Shown: positions 7,467 to 14,841 of the stretch, one piece after another | Position numbering within the stretch: position 1 is the stretch's first letter | Layout: each line of letters opens with the position of its first letter | IMG/VR virus record: IMGVR_UViG_3300030329_001564 | Location: 1-31,688 of that record | From: a virus | Strand: one strand, 5' to 3' | DNA length: 31,688 bases | The notes under the pieces: model-generated | The model's input: only the letters and a program-made list of their open reading frames with translations | Told to the model about the DNA's origin: nothing | Databases searched by the model: none | Program-made: the position numbers and the translations under genes

Positions 7467-8480
7467 ATGCCTGATCAAGAACAACAATCAGACAAAAAAG
7501 ACGAAAAGTTAGTTCCACTTGATACAACAGGTCCAGGAGCCGAAGTTGATTTACCAGATGATACGGTAAAACAAGAAGAAGCTCCAGCACCAGAAGTAAA
7601 AACGGAACCGGAACAAGAACCAGCAAAAGTTACTGAAGTACCAGCAGAAGAAGTAAAAACGGAACAAGAACCAGCAGAAGAAAAACAGCTAGAAGAGTAT
7701 AGTGAATCTGTTAATAGAAGAATCTCTAAACTAACTAGAAAAATGAGAGAAGCCGAGCGTAGAGAAAAAGCTGCGCTTGATTATGCACAGGGTGCTAAAC
7801 GTCAAATCGAGATTATGTCCGATAAGTTTAGAACTACTGAAGAAAAGTATGATAAAGCTTTCTCTGATAAAGTCTCTCAACAACTTAAATCAGCACAAGA
7901 AGAACTAGGTCAAGCTATAGAATCAGGTGATGCTGCTAAACAAGTTTTAGCAAATAAAAAAATCGCTGCTTTATCTATAGAAGAAGCTAGACTTTCTGCC
8001 GCTGAACAGTATAGAGCAGAAACTAAACCTAAGACTCCTGAGGAGCAGGATTATCTTAGACATAGGGAAACACCTTCAACCCTTCCAAGAGAACACGCGG
8101 CTCGGGGAACACCTGATCCAAAAGCTGAAACTTGGGCAGAAAAGAATAATTGGTTCGGTCAAGATAGAGCCATGACTTTCACTGCTTTTGAAATTCACAA
8201 AGATCTCGTGGAAAAAGAAGGATTCGATCCTAAATCTGACGAATATTATAAGGAAATTGACAAACGAATAAGAGTTGACTTTCCTCATAAATTTGATAAG
8301 AGTGATTATAACTCGACCAAAACCGTCCAGACGGTTGCTTCAGCGACTTCATCAGCTGCTAGAAGTATAAAACCTGGTCGCAAAACTGTGAAACTCACGT
8401 CTTCACAGGTAGCAATAGCTAAAAAGCTAAACGTGCCACTCGAAGATTATGCGAAACAATTATCCATGAAGGAGGTATAA
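7467..8480 (+). CDS. Capsid scaffolding protein (probable)
   Basis: Scaffolding proteins guide coat subunits into procapsids and then leave. The 337-aa product has a very acidic, Pro/Glu-rich disordered N-terminus (about 1-75) with a short internal repeat, then a charged helical coiled coil (SVNRRISKLTRKMREAERRE to about residue 180), a conserved-looking globular patch with PDPKAETWAEKNNWFG near residue 215, and a basic C-terminal helix-turn-helix-like tail (VKLTSSQVAIAKKLNVPLED). Acidic N-terminus, coiled coil and basic tail are typical of scaffolds, and the location between portal and capsid genes matches. AGGAGG precedes the start. No protease domain is seen. Confidence 0.72.
   Translation: MPDQEQQSDKKDEKLVPLDTTGPGAEVDLPDDTVKQEEAPAPEVKTEPEQEPAKVTEVPAEEVKTEQEPAEEKQLEEYSESVNRRISKLTRKMREAERREKAALDYAQGAKRQIEIMSDKFRTTEEKYDKAFSDKVSQQLKSAQEELGQAIESGDAAKQVLANKKIAALSIEEARLSAAEQYRAETKPKTPEEQDYLRHRETPSTLPREHAARGTPDPKAETWAEKNNWFGQDRAMTFTAFEIHKDLVEKEGFDPKSDEYYKEIDKRIRVDFPHKFDKSDYNSTKTVQTVASATSSAARSIKPGRKTVKLTSSQVAIAKKLNVPLEDYAKQLSMKEV
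7593..7665 (+). repeat. Short direct repeat in the scaffold N-terminus
   Basis: GAAGTAAAAACGGAAC occurs at 7593-7608 and again at 7650-7665, encoding two EVKTE units in the acidic disordered region. GAACAAGAACCAGC is also repeated (7611 and 7662), giving two QEPA units. It looks like a slippage duplication. Confidence 0.8.
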
Positions 8481-8484
8481 GCAT

Positions 8485-8943
8485 ATGGAAAAACAAACAA
8501 AAACTCCTCGTGCTCAACAAACTAGGTCGGAATCTGAACGACCAAAAGTTTGGGTGAACTCATCTCACTTAGATGCACCTAAGTGTCCAGACGGCTTTAG
8601 ACAGCGTTGGATTCGTTATGAAACGATGGGACAAGATGATACTAAAAATATCACGTCCAAGTTAAGGCAGGGTTGGGAACTCGTAAGAGCTGATGCCTAT
8701 CCTGATCTAAACTATCCCGCAATAGAGTCCGGTAGATACAAAGGTTACATCGGAGTAGGTGGTCTAGTGTTGGCTAGAATACCAGAAGAACTCGCACGTC
8801 AACGTGACGCTCACTTTAGTAAGCTCACAAAAGACAAACAGGAAGCTGTTGAAAACGAGCCTCTGAAGGACCAGCATCCAAGTATGCCAATGAGTAATCA
8901 AAGGCGTACTACGTATAGTTTCGGCGGTGGCAAAAAAGAATAA
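8485..8943 (+). CDS. Hypothetical head-module protein, 152 aa
   Basis: AAGGAGGT sits inside the end of the scaffold gene just before this ATG. Features include RQRWIRYETMGQDDTKNI, a RQGWELVRADAYPD segment and the hydrophobic strand pair YIGVGGLVLARIPEELARQR, followed by a charged helix and a Gly-rich tail. This pattern is familiar from marine phages between scaffold and capsid genes, but no biochemical role is known to me. A minor virion or capsid-assembly protein is the likely class. Confidence 0.72.
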   Translation: MEKQTKTPRAQQTRSESERPKVWVNSSHLDAPKCPDGFRQRWIRYETMGQDDTKNITSKLRQGWELVRADAYPDLNYPAIESGRYKGYIGVGGLVLARIPEELARQRDAHFSKLTKDKQEAVENEPLKDQHPSMPMSNQRRTTYSFGGGKKE

Positions 8944-8977
8944 TTCTTTTCAAAACTTTCCGAATTAACATTAACCC

Positions 8978-8999
8978 GTTTACATGTAAAAATGTGAAC
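8978..8999 (+). promoter_or_regulatory. RNA hairpin in the leader of the 206-aa gene
   Basis: GTTTACAT (8978-8985) can pair with ATGTGAAC (8992-8999) across a 6-nt loop: eight pairs including one G-U wobble. The DNA also contains the perfect palindrome TTTACATGTAAA (8979-8990). No T-run follows, so it is not a classical terminator. It lies in the 78-nt gap before the likely decoration gene and could be an RNA-processing, stability or operator site. Confidence 0.45.
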
Positions 9000-9021
9000 A
9001 CAATTGGAATAGGTAAACACT

Positions 9022-9642
9022 ATGGCAAACACACAAGCTGGTGGATATGGATTAAAACCTGTTAACACGCTAGGAAATACTCCTGCGACTTCAGGTCAAT
9101 CTAAATACACTATCAAACGTGCGCATGGTACAGCTATATACAATGGTGAACCAGTTAAAGGGATTGTAAGTAACACTCCTGGTACTGGTGGTTTTGTTGA
9201 AGGTGCAGCAGCAGGTTCAACTGATTTAGTCGTTGGAGTTTTCAACGGCTGTTTCTACAATGCAGCTACAACTGAAAAACCTACTTGGAGCAATTATTAT
9301 CCTGCTTCAACTACACCTGCGAATAGTGAAAACATCACTGCGTTCGTAAATGACAACCCATTCCAGGAATATCAGATTGCAACTGATTCAGCTATTAGTG
9401 CTACAGCAGACAACGTTCAAAAAACGTTCTTACAAGTTTGTGACACTACAGCTTCAGGTGAATCTACTGCGGGTAGAAGTAATACTACACTAGATCTTAC
9501 AAATGATTTAGCTACAGGTACTAAGCAGTGGAGAATCTTGAGATCAGCAGAAGATCCTGATAACTCAGACTTCAACGCGGCATATGCAAACGTAATTGTT
9601 GTTTTAAACAACAAATACAACGCATTTGTGGTTGGGGTATAA
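9022..9642 (+). CDS. Likely capsid decoration/stabilisation protein
   Basis: The 206-aa product lies directly before the major capsid gene, a usual place for head decoration proteins. It is Gly/Thr/Ala/Asn-rich and predicted mostly beta. It starts with GGYGLKPVNTLGNTP, followed by IKRAHGTAIYNGEPVKGIV, a VVGVFNGCFYN strand, and NDNPFQEYQIATD. These elements match the usual neighbour of this capsid type in marine phages from recall. No enzymatic motif is seen. The Shine-Dalgarno sequence is weak (AGGT, 8 nt before ATG), in contrast to the strong site of the capsid gene that follows after 15 nt. Confidence 0.75.
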   Translation: MANTQAGGYGLKPVNTLGNTPATSGQSKYTIKRAHGTAIYNGEPVKGIVSNTPGTGGFVEGAAAGSTDLVVGVFNGCFYNAATTEKPTWSNYYPASTTPANSENITAFVNDNPFQEYQIATDSAISATADNVQKTFLQVCDTTASGESTAGRSNTTLDLTNDLATGTKQWRILRSAEDPDNSDFNAAYANVIVVLNNKYNAFVVGV

Positions 9643-9657
9643 TAGGAGCATATAGAC

Positions 9658-10566
9658 ATGGCAATATCACGAGCACAGCTAGTTAAAGAACTAGAACCCG
9701 GTCTGAATGCACTATTCGGCCTGGAATACAAACGTTATGAAAACGAAGCAAGTCAGATTTTCGACAACGAATCTTCTGACAGAGCTTTTGAAGAAGAAGT
9801 AATGTTATCTGGTTTCGGTACTGCAGATGTTAAACCTGAAGGTAGCGGCGTTCAATACGACGATGCACAGGAAACATACACTGCTAGATACACTCACGAA
9901 ACAGTAGCATTAGCATTCGCGTTGACAGAAGAAGCTATCGAAGATAACCTCTACGACAGAATCTCTTCTAGATACACAAAGGCTTTAGCACGTTCAATGG
10001 CGACATCAAAACAAGTTAAAGGTGCAAACGTACTTAATAATGCGTTCCAAGCTTCCGGCTACAATGGCGGAGACGGCGAATCATTATGTGGTAACGCTCA
10101 CCCTACACTTAATGGTAACCAAACTAATATACCTACTACTGCAGCAGACTTATCTGAAACATCTTTAGAGCAAGCTTTGATTGACATCGCTTCTTTCCAA
10201 GATGAAAGAGGTCTTAAAATTGCAGCTCAAGGAATGAAAATGATCATCCCTAAAGAGCTTCAGTTTACTGCTGAGAGAATTATGAAATCTCAAGGTAGAG
10301 TTGGTACTGCGGATAATGATATCAATGCTGTTAAAAGCATGGGTATGATTCCTCAGGGATATATAGTTAATCACTATTTATCTGATACTGACGCTTGGTT
10401 TATCAAAACAGATGTACCAAATGGAATGAAGCACTTCGTTAGAGCACCATTAAAAACAGCTATGGAAGGCGACTTCGATACTGGAAACGTTAGATACAAA
10501 GCAAGGGAAAGATACAGTTTCGGCTGGTCTGACTGGAGAGGTATCTACGGAAACCAAGGTGCTTAA
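9658..10566 (+). CDS. Major capsid protein (HK97-like fold)
   Basis: The 302-aa product builds the icosahedral shell. Recognisable elements in order are ELEPGLNALFGLEYKRYENE at the N-terminus, the acidic FEEEVMLSGFGTADVKPEG stretch, HETVALAFALTEEAIEDNLY (spine-helix region), KALARSMATSKQVKGANVLNNAF, an NAHPTLNG loop, a LKIAAQGMKMIIPKELQF strand pair and a C-terminal RERYSFGWSDWRGIYG segment. This is the capsid type common in uncultured marine podoviruses, distantly related to HK97/Mu gpT capsids. There is no long N-terminal delta domain, consistent with a separate scaffold. AGGAG precedes the start, and a strong terminator follows. Confidence 0.9.
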   Translation: MAISRAQLVKELEPGLNALFGLEYKRYENEASQIFDNESSDRAFEEEVMLSGFGTADVKPEGSGVQYDDAQETYTARYTHETVALAFALTEEAIEDNLYDRISSRYTKALARSMATSKQVKGANVLNNAFQASGYNGGDGESLCGNAHPTLNGNQTNIPTTAADLSETSLEQALIDIASFQDERGLKIAAQGMKMIIPKELQFTAERIMKSQGRVGTADNDINAVKSMGMIPQGYIVNHYLSDTDAWFIKTDVPNGMKHFVRAPLKTAMEGDFDTGNVRYKARERYSFGWSDWRGIYGNQGA

Positions 10567-10577
10567 TAAATAATTAA
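10564..10577 (+). repeat. 14-bp repeat before terminator, copy 1
   Basis: TAATAAATAATTAA includes the stop codon of the capsid gene and recurs exactly at 11682-11695, where it again includes a stop codon and precedes a terminator. Confidence 0.8.
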
Positions 10578-10594
10578 GTCTTTAAACTAATATT

Positions 10595-10623
10595 AAGGGG
10601 CGGCTTGACCGCCCCTTTTTTTT
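10595..10623 (+). terminator. Rho-independent terminator after the capsid gene
   Basis: AAGGGGCGG pairs perfectly with CCGCCCCTT across a CTTGA loop and is followed by eight T in all (10616-10623). This is a strong intrinsic terminator that closes the head operon. Confidence 0.95.
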
Positions 10624-10654
10624 GTGATAGAAAGAAAAAATCAAAAGGTAATCT

Positions 10655-10906
10655 ATGAAAACATTCAGAATCCAAATAAGAGCTTACGGTTATTATGCTG
10701 ATTTTACTATAGAATCGAACGACACTCCCGAGGATATAGAAAAAGCTATAGTTGACAAACTGGGACAGAATGTTATAAAATGGGACAGTGCTGGAGAATT
10801 TTATGGTGGCACTAACTATATTACCTATGAGGAGGTCCAAGACTATGGTAACAGACCTATACAAACAAAAAAGGTCCTTGGAGTTGAACTGGCAACAGGA
10901 GTATAA
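10655..10906 (+). CDS. Small hypothetical protein, 83 aa
   Basis: This is the first gene after the capsid terminator. AAAAGGT lies upstream of the ATG. The N-terminal part looks like a small alpha/beta domain (KTFRIQIRAYGYYADFTI, then EDIEKAIVDKLGQNVIKW), similar in layout to short ferredoxin-like folds. It has no catalytic motif. The last 62 nt overlap the next gene in the +1 frame. Function unknown. Confidence 0.65.
   Translation: MKTFRIQIRAYGYYADFTIESNDTPEDIEKAIVDKLGQNVIKWDSAGEFYGGTNYITYEEVQDYGNRPIQTKKVLGVELATGV
10830..10836 (+). promoter_or_regulatory. Strong ribosome binding site for the overlapping gene at 10845
   Basis: AGGAGGT lies 8 nt before ATG 10845, inside the upstream coding region. 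It decides the start of the downstream gene against an earlier in-frame ATG at 10788 that has no such site. Confidence 0.75.
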
Positions 10907-11054
10907 TGAAAATGGTAAATATACTCTCAATATGGTCCAGATTGATAAAAAGGTGCAAGAAGTTATTGCAGCAATTAAGGCAGAAGAGTCTAAAATTGCT
11001 AATAGGGAAAACGCAATAACTAATGCTGCACCATCAGTATCAATAGCAACTTAA
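10845..11054 (+). CDS. Small helical protein, 69 aa, overlapping its neighbour
   Basis: Starting at the ATG that follows AGGAGGT, the protein begins MVTDLYKQKRSLELNWQQE and continues with a long charged helix (IDKKVQEVIAAIKAEESKIA), probably a coiled coil. It overlaps the 83-aa gene by 62 nt in the +1 frame. A programmed frameshift is less likely, because the independent ribosome binding site is excellent. Role unknown; it lies in the small unit between the two terminators. Confidence 0.65.
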   Translation: MVTDLYKQKRSLELNWQQEYNENGKYTLNMVQIDKKVQEVIAAIKAEESKIANRENAITNAAPSVSIAT

Positions 11055-11091
11055 GGCTTTTACAAAATCACACAAAATACCCTGGGATACC

Positions 11092-11120
11092 TTGCACTCT
11101 ACTAAAAATTAGAGTATATC
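11092..11120 (+). promoter_or_regulatory. Weak candidate promoter
   Basis: TTGCAC (11092-11097) and TATATC (11115-11120) are separated by 17 nt, the right spacing for a sigma-70 promoter, but each box matches the consensus only partly. Transcription from here would start just upstream of the pseudoknot leader. Confidence 0.25.
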
Positions 11121-11144
11121 TAACTCACTATACAATTATTTATA

Positions 11145-11199
11145 GAACATAGACGCAGTATAGTCGACGGCCTAGAGACTATGTTCGGAAACTAGGAGG
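11145..11199 (+). promoter_or_regulatory. Pseudoknot leader covering the ribosome binding site (candidate riboregulator)
   Basis: GAACATAG (11145-11152) is perfectly complementary to CTATGTTC (11179-11186). Alternatively AGTATAGTC (11157-11165) pairs with GACTATGTT (11177-11185) with two G-U wobbles. In both folds CCTAG (11171-11175) stays in the loop and is complementary to CTAGG (11192-11196), which overlaps the AGGAGG ribosome binding site (11194-11199) of ATG 11208. This is an H-type pseudoknot layout with the translation start as output. It does not match the consensus of any riboswitch I can recall. Confidence 0.55.
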
Positions 11200-11207
11200 A
11201 TATAATC

Positions 11208-11684
11208 ATGGCAACAACTACATTTTCGGGACCGATAAAAGCGGGAACGATTAAAGAAACAACTGGAACAACTCTTGGATCTGATGTTAAAAACACAGGA
11301 CAAGTAGTAATGGCACAGACATTTTCAACGGGGTCTGCTCTTTCGAGTGGAGCTTCTGCTGCAAATGCAACTACTGTCGTTATTCCAGCAAACTCACAAA
11401 TTATTGACATAGTTCTTGATTGTCCAACTGCGATGGGAAGTGCTACTTGCGTTTTCAGTATCGGAGATACAGTTGGTGGTAATGCAACTTTTGTTAATTC
11501 TTATTCTATCACAACAGGTTCTGGAGCTGGAAGAAAATATCCAACAACTGAAGCTGGTGGAGCATTAGCTTGGGCTGATACAGGTACTTCAGACGTAAAA
11601 CTTACGTGGACAAGTACTGGTGCAACTAACGCTGGTGAAGTTAGAGCTACTATTTTGTACCAACAAAATAATAATCTTGCGTAA
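11208..11684 (+). CDS. Virion structural protein, 158 aa, with structured leader
   Basis: The product is rich in Thr, Ser, Ala and Gly and predicted all-beta. It starts with TTTFSGPIKAGTIKETTGTT, a beginning seen in structural proteins of marine phages including cyanophages (recalled, not searched), and continues with VVIPANSQIIDIVLDCP and a C-terminal EVRATILYQ strand. It is most likely a head-fibre or decoration-type subunit. It stands alone between a structured 5' leader and a strong terminator, so it can be expressed at its own level, as expected for a high-copy virion protein. Ribosome binding site AGGAGG. Confidence 0.75.
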   Translation: MATTTFSGPIKAGTIKETTGTTLGSDVKNTGQVVMAQTFSTGSALSSGASAANATTVVIPANSQIIDIVLDCPTAMGSATCVFSIGDTVGGNATFVNSYSITTGSGAGRKYPTTEAGGALAWADTGTSDVKLTWTSTGATNAGEVRATILYQQNNNLA

Positions 11685-11695
11685 TAAATAATTAA
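11682..11695 (+). repeat. 14-bp repeat before terminator, copy 2
   Basis: This TAATAAATAATTAA is identical to 10564-10577 and overlaps the stop codon of the 158-aa gene and the base of the terminator stem. Confidence 0.8.
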
Positions 11696-11721
11696 AGATG
11701 CTCCTTCGGGAGCATCTTTTT
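11694..11721 (+). terminator. Rho-independent terminator with TTCG loop
   Basis: AAAGATGCTCC and GGAGCATCTTT form an 11-bp perfect stem around a TTCG tetraloop, followed by T residues. It closes the unit begun after the capsid terminator. Confidence 0.95.
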
Positions 11722-11736
11722 AGGAGATAAAAACAT

Positions 11737-12078
11737 ATGTCATATAATGGAATGGCGACGCCAGTAAAACAATTTTATACTGAAGCTAGTTCAACTTTAA
11801 GAACTGCTACAGGTGGATCAACTGTTGTAGGTGGTATTTGTATGCTTAAAGGTGTTACAATTAATCCAGGTGCAGCAAATTGTTCAATTAAAATTTTTGA
11901 TGGATCTGACAACAGTGGAGCTTTAAGATATCAATTCAGAGGAGGTTCGGCTGCTGGAGATATGTATCAAGAATACATAGCGGCAACTGGAATTAAATTT
12001 GATGCAGGAATGTATATTGAATTTCAAACTGGTGGCGGTTTAGGAGCAACTACTTCTGTACAAGTAATCTGGCAGTAG
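11737..12078 (+). CDS. Small beta-rich virion protein, 113 aa
   Basis: AGGAG just behind the terminator precedes the ATG. The product is predicted all-beta: FYTEASSTLRTATGGSTVVG, then LKGVTINPGAANCSIKIFDG and a terminal TSVQVIWQ strand. This type is common next to neck genes in marine phages. It could be a small decoration or fibre-tip domain; no function is established from sequence. Confidence 0.7.
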   Translation: MSYNGMATPVKQFYTEASSTLRTATGGSTVVGGICMLKGVTINPGAANCSIKIFDGSDNSGALRYQFRGGSAAGDMYQEYIAATGIKFDAGMYIEFQTGGGLGATTSVQVIWQ

Positions 12079-12088
12079 GAGGTCAATA

Positions 12089-12841
12089 ATGGCGACGTCC
12101 GGTTCGGTAAGTTTTGACTTATCAATAGAAGAAATAATTGAAGACGCATTTGAACGTTGCGGTGGTCAAGGAAGGTCAGGATATGATCTTAAGAGCGCTA
12201 GACGTTCATTAAATATTTTATTGTCCGAGTGGGGCAATAGAGGATTACATTTTTGGGAAGTAGCTAACGTAAGCATTAAATTAAATGAAGGTCAAAATCT
12301 TTATAGAATATATAAAGATGAAACAGCTAGAAATAGTGTGACTACTAATCCTGCTAAAATAGGGGATAGTGCAGATTATTTATATAATGCTACTGATGTA
12401 TTAGAAGTGGTTTATAGAAATGATCTAACTGAACCAACTGATACTACTATGTCCAAAATAGATAGATCTACTTACCAAGCATTAGCAAATAAAGAATCAA
12501 AAGGGACTCCTTCCCAATATTTTATACAACGATTTAGAGAATATACTGATTTAACTATTTATATGGCACCTAGTTCAAGTACCAATAAATATTTAAATTT
12601 TTATTATGTAAAAAGAATTCAAGATAGTGGAGTATATTCAAATAATCCAGATGCACCTTATAGATTTTTACCAGCGATGACGTCAGGATTAGCTTTTTAT
12701 TTAAGTCAAAAAGTATCTCCAGATAGAACACAAGCTTTAAAATTATATTATGAAGATGAACTTCAAAGAGCTTTAACAGAAGATGGATCTCCAACAAGTT
12801 CATATGTAACACCAAAAGCTTATTATCCATCAGTTAGTTAA
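12089..12841 (+). CDS. Tail adaptor, P22 gp4-like head-tail connector
   Basis: P22 gp4 binds below the portal ring and forms the base for the tail hub. This 250-aa product has the adaptor pattern: IEEIIEDAFERCGGQG at the N-terminus, ARRSLNILLSEWGNRG (37-52) forming the helical core, and LHFWEV directly after. The middle carries a beta region and the C-terminus a helix (FYLSQKVSPDRTQALKLYYEDELQRAL by segments), typical of the family; P22 gp4 is 166 aa, so this is a longer version. AGGAGG precedes the start. It is followed by further neck/tail genes, as expected. Confidence 0.82.
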   Translation: MATSGSVSFDLSIEEIIEDAFERCGGQGRSGYDLKSARRSLNILLSEWGNRGLHFWEVANVSIKLNEGQNLYRIYKDETARNSVTTNPAKIGDSADYLYNATDVLEVVYRNDLTEPTDTTMSKIDRSTYQALANKESKGTPSQYFIQRFREYTDLTIYMAPSSSTNKYLNFYYVKRIQDSGVYSNNPDAPYRFLPAMTSGLAFYLSQKVSPDRTQALKLYYEDELQRALTEDGSPTSSYVTPKAYYPSVS

Positions 12842-12843
12842 TT

Positions 12844-13719
12844 ATGGGAAAATTTGCATCAGGAAAACACGCTATCGCCATTTCAGATAGAAGTGGTTTA
12901 AGATTTCCTTACAGAGAAATGGTTAAGGAATGGAATGGTATGTGGGTTCATTATACAGAATACGAACCTAAACAACCCCAATTGGAATTAGCTGTTATAG
13001 GTGCAGATGGAATTGGTTTAGAACATCCAAGACCAGAACAAAGAGGTACGGTTACAGTTCCTATTATGCTTCCTGAAAATCCTTTTGAAACATATACTGC
13101 TGGTAGTGGATTAATTTTTGTTCATTCTCCTAATCATATGAGAAATGAAGGAGATACAGTTAGGTTTAGAGGAACTCCAGATCAATCAACAAGTACCGGT
13201 CCTTCCCAATTTCCTCCTACTAATAATGGGTCACCGGGTTTTTCTAGTTGTAAAGATATAGATGGAATTTCAGGATCCACTATTTGTAATGCAACAGGAT
13301 ATGTTATTGATGTAGGAAAAGGAATGCCTTTAAGACAAACTACGTTAGTTGATGCACTAGATGCAACTCAAACTACAGGAATTAAATTAACAAATGCTAC
13401 AGCTTTTTCTGCTGTGACAACAAATGATTTTTTACGTCAAGCAATTATGGTTGACAACGAACTTATAAGATATACAACTATAGCAACCGACAATACTTTA
13501 GGACAAGTAAGTCCTGAAGCAACGTCTATAAATCCTAATGTGGTTACCAGAGGAGCCTATGGGACAACAGCTGCGACTCATAATGCAGGAGCAACTGTGA
13601 CTTTAATTGAAGATCCAGATAATTATTTTCAATTTACTCAAGGTACTAATGCCACAGTGGGAGGAATTGAAGGAGGAGGATTTCCAGTTTCAGCTGGTCC
13701 TGTTACTATTACACCATGA
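12844..13719 (+). CDS. Tail/neck structural protein, 291 aa
   Basis: The product begins FASGKHAIAISDRSGLRFPY followed by MVKEWNGMWVHYTEYEPKQP, a start familiar from marine podovirus structural genes beside gp4-like adaptors. The second half is a Thr/Ala/Asn-rich beta region (FLRQAIMVDNELIRYTTIA, RGAYGTTAATHNAGATV) that looks like a repeated domain in phage tail proteins. There is no enzymatic motif. ATG 12844 has no clear ribosome binding site and starts 2 nt after the preceding stop; its own stop overlaps the next start by 4 nt (ATGA). Confidence 0.75.
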   Translation: MGKFASGKHAIAISDRSGLRFPYREMVKEWNGMWVHYTEYEPKQPQLELAVIGADGIGLEHPRPEQRGTVTVPIMLPENPFETYTAGSGLIFVHSPNHMRNEGDTVRFRGTPDQSTSTGPSQFPPTNNGSPGFSSCKDIDGISGSTICNATGYVIDVGKGMPLRQTTLVDALDATQTTGIKLTNATAFSAVTTNDFLRQAIMVDNELIRYTTIATDNTLGQVSPEATSINPNVVTRGAYGTTAATHNAGATVTLIEDPDNYFQFTQGTNATVGGIEGGGFPVSAGPVTITP

Positions 13720-14390
13720 CCTATTCAGAATTAGTACAAAAAATTAGAGATTATTGTGAAGTAGATGATACAGTATTTACTTCTACTATTGTGGATGGAT
13801 TTATAGAAAATGCTGAGTTTAGAATAATGACTGACGTTGATTTAGATGTCTTTAGAAGAAATGATTATTCTACATTATCAGTAGGAAATGAGTTTTTAAC
13901 CCTTCCAAGTGGTATATTATTAATAAGATGGCTAGAAATATACAATGGTTCTACAGGAGCTAGAGAGACTTTAATGCAAAAAGACGCTTCTTTTATTGAT
14001 GAATATACAGCTAATAGGACTACTCAGGGTACTCCTAAATTTTATGCCTATTGGAATGAGACTAAATTATTATTGGGTCCAACCCCTAATGCAGCCTTGA
14101 AAGTTGAGTGCGCTTATGTTAAAAGACCTAATACATCAGATGGAACTAAATTAGATTCATCTAACACAACTACGTATATAAGCTTAAATGCTCCAAATAC
14201 GCTCTTGTTTGCTTGCCTGGTCGAAGCATCCAGTTTTTTAAAAGACAAAGACCTGCTCAATACATATGAAGGTCGTTATCAACAATCCTTAACAGGATTA
14301 GGTATCGAACAACAAGGTAGAAGAAGAAGAGACGAATATGTGGACGGAGAAATTAGACAAAAACTAAGATCTGTTCCACCTAGTCCATAA
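13716..14390 (+). CDS. Neck/adaptor-type structural protein, 224 aa
   Basis: The layout is an N-terminal helix MTYSELVQKIRDYCEV, a second helix FIENAEFRIMTDVDLDVFRR, then beta strands with FLTLPSGILLIRWLEI, the GTPKFYAYWNETKLLLGPTP hairpin, and a C-terminal helix with CLVEASSFLKDKDLL and a basic RRRRDEYVDGEIRQKL tail. This organisation resembles T7 gp11/P22 gp4-class adaptor proteins and phage head-completion proteins. Two adaptor-like genes in one module are usual in this phage type. Exact position in the particle is inferred. Confidence 0.72.
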   Translation: MTYSELVQKIRDYCEVDDTVFTSTIVDGFIENAEFRIMTDVDLDVFRRNDYSTLSVGNEFLTLPSGILLIRWLEIYNGSTGARETLMQKDASFIDEYTANRTTQGTPKFYAYWNETKLLLGPTPNAALKVECAYVKRPNTSDGTKLDSSNTTTYISLNAPNTLLFACLVEASSFLKDKDLLNTYEGRYQQSLTGLGIEQQGRRRRDEYVDGEIRQKLRSVPPSP

Positions 14391-14407
14391 TAATATAAGG
14401 AGTAAAA

Positions 14408-14833
14408 ATGGCAAATACGGTAATGACGAGCTTTAAAAAAGAATTGCTTGAAGGTATTCATGACTTTGAAAATGGTGGCGATACTTTTAAGTTAGCTTTG
14501 TATAATAGTTCATATACAGGAAACGTAGCAACAACCACAGTTTATACTACAGGTAATGAAGTCGGTAACAGCGGAACTTATTCTGCTGGAGGCGGAACTT
14601 TACTTAGTCAGCTAACAAATACTGATGGTACGACTGCATATGTTGACTGGGCTGATCTAGATTTTACTAGTGCTACAATTAATGCAAGATATGCATTAAT
14701 TTATAATAGTAGTGAAAGTAACAAAGCATGCTGCGTATTAGATTTTGGTTCAGACCAAATATCTACTAATGGAACATTTACAATTCAGTTCCCTGCAGCA
14801 GGAGCAAGCACAGCTATTATAAGAGTCGCATAG
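14408..14833 (+). CDS. Small structural protein, 141 aa
   Basis: TAATAATATAAGGAG precedes the ATG, the same spacer sequence as before 6229. The N-terminus SFKKELLEGIHDFENG with TFKLALYNSS is shared by a widespread phage structural protein family (recalled). The rest is Thr/Gly/Ala-rich beta, with TYSAGGGTLLSQ and a C-terminal TIQFPAAGASTAIIRVA. Probably a tail or decoration subunit; exact role unknown. Confidence 0.72.
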   Translation: MANTVMTSFKKELLEGIHDFENGGDTFKLALYNSSYTGNVATTTVYTTGNEVGNSGTYSAGGGTLLSQLTNTDGTTAYVDWADLDFTSATINARYALIYNSSESNKACCVLDFGSDQISTNGTFTIQFPAAGASTAIIRVA

Positions 14834-14841
14834 GAGGATAA

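Larger units (their letters stand above)
11055..11207 (+). other. 153-nt intergenic leader region
   Basis: This gap holds no gene. It contains a weak promoter-like pair (11092-11120), the short self-complementary stretch CTCTA...TAGAG (11097-11114), and a structured pseudoknot leader (11145-11199) next to the start of the 158-aa gene. Confidence 0.6.

Noticed and set aside
10655-11054. Programmed +1 frameshift joining the 83-aa and 69-aa frames
   Set aside because: The second frame has its own AGGAGGT and ATG with good spacing, and no slippery sequence is evident in the overlap.
11145-11199. Group I intron core, tRNA or known riboswitch in the leader
   Set aside because: GAGACTA and TATAGTC recall intron P7 strands, but they are in the reverse order and the gap is too short for an intron. 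No cloverleaf can be drawn, and the sequence does not match the glutamine, SAM-II/SAM-V or preQ1 consensus as I recall them.
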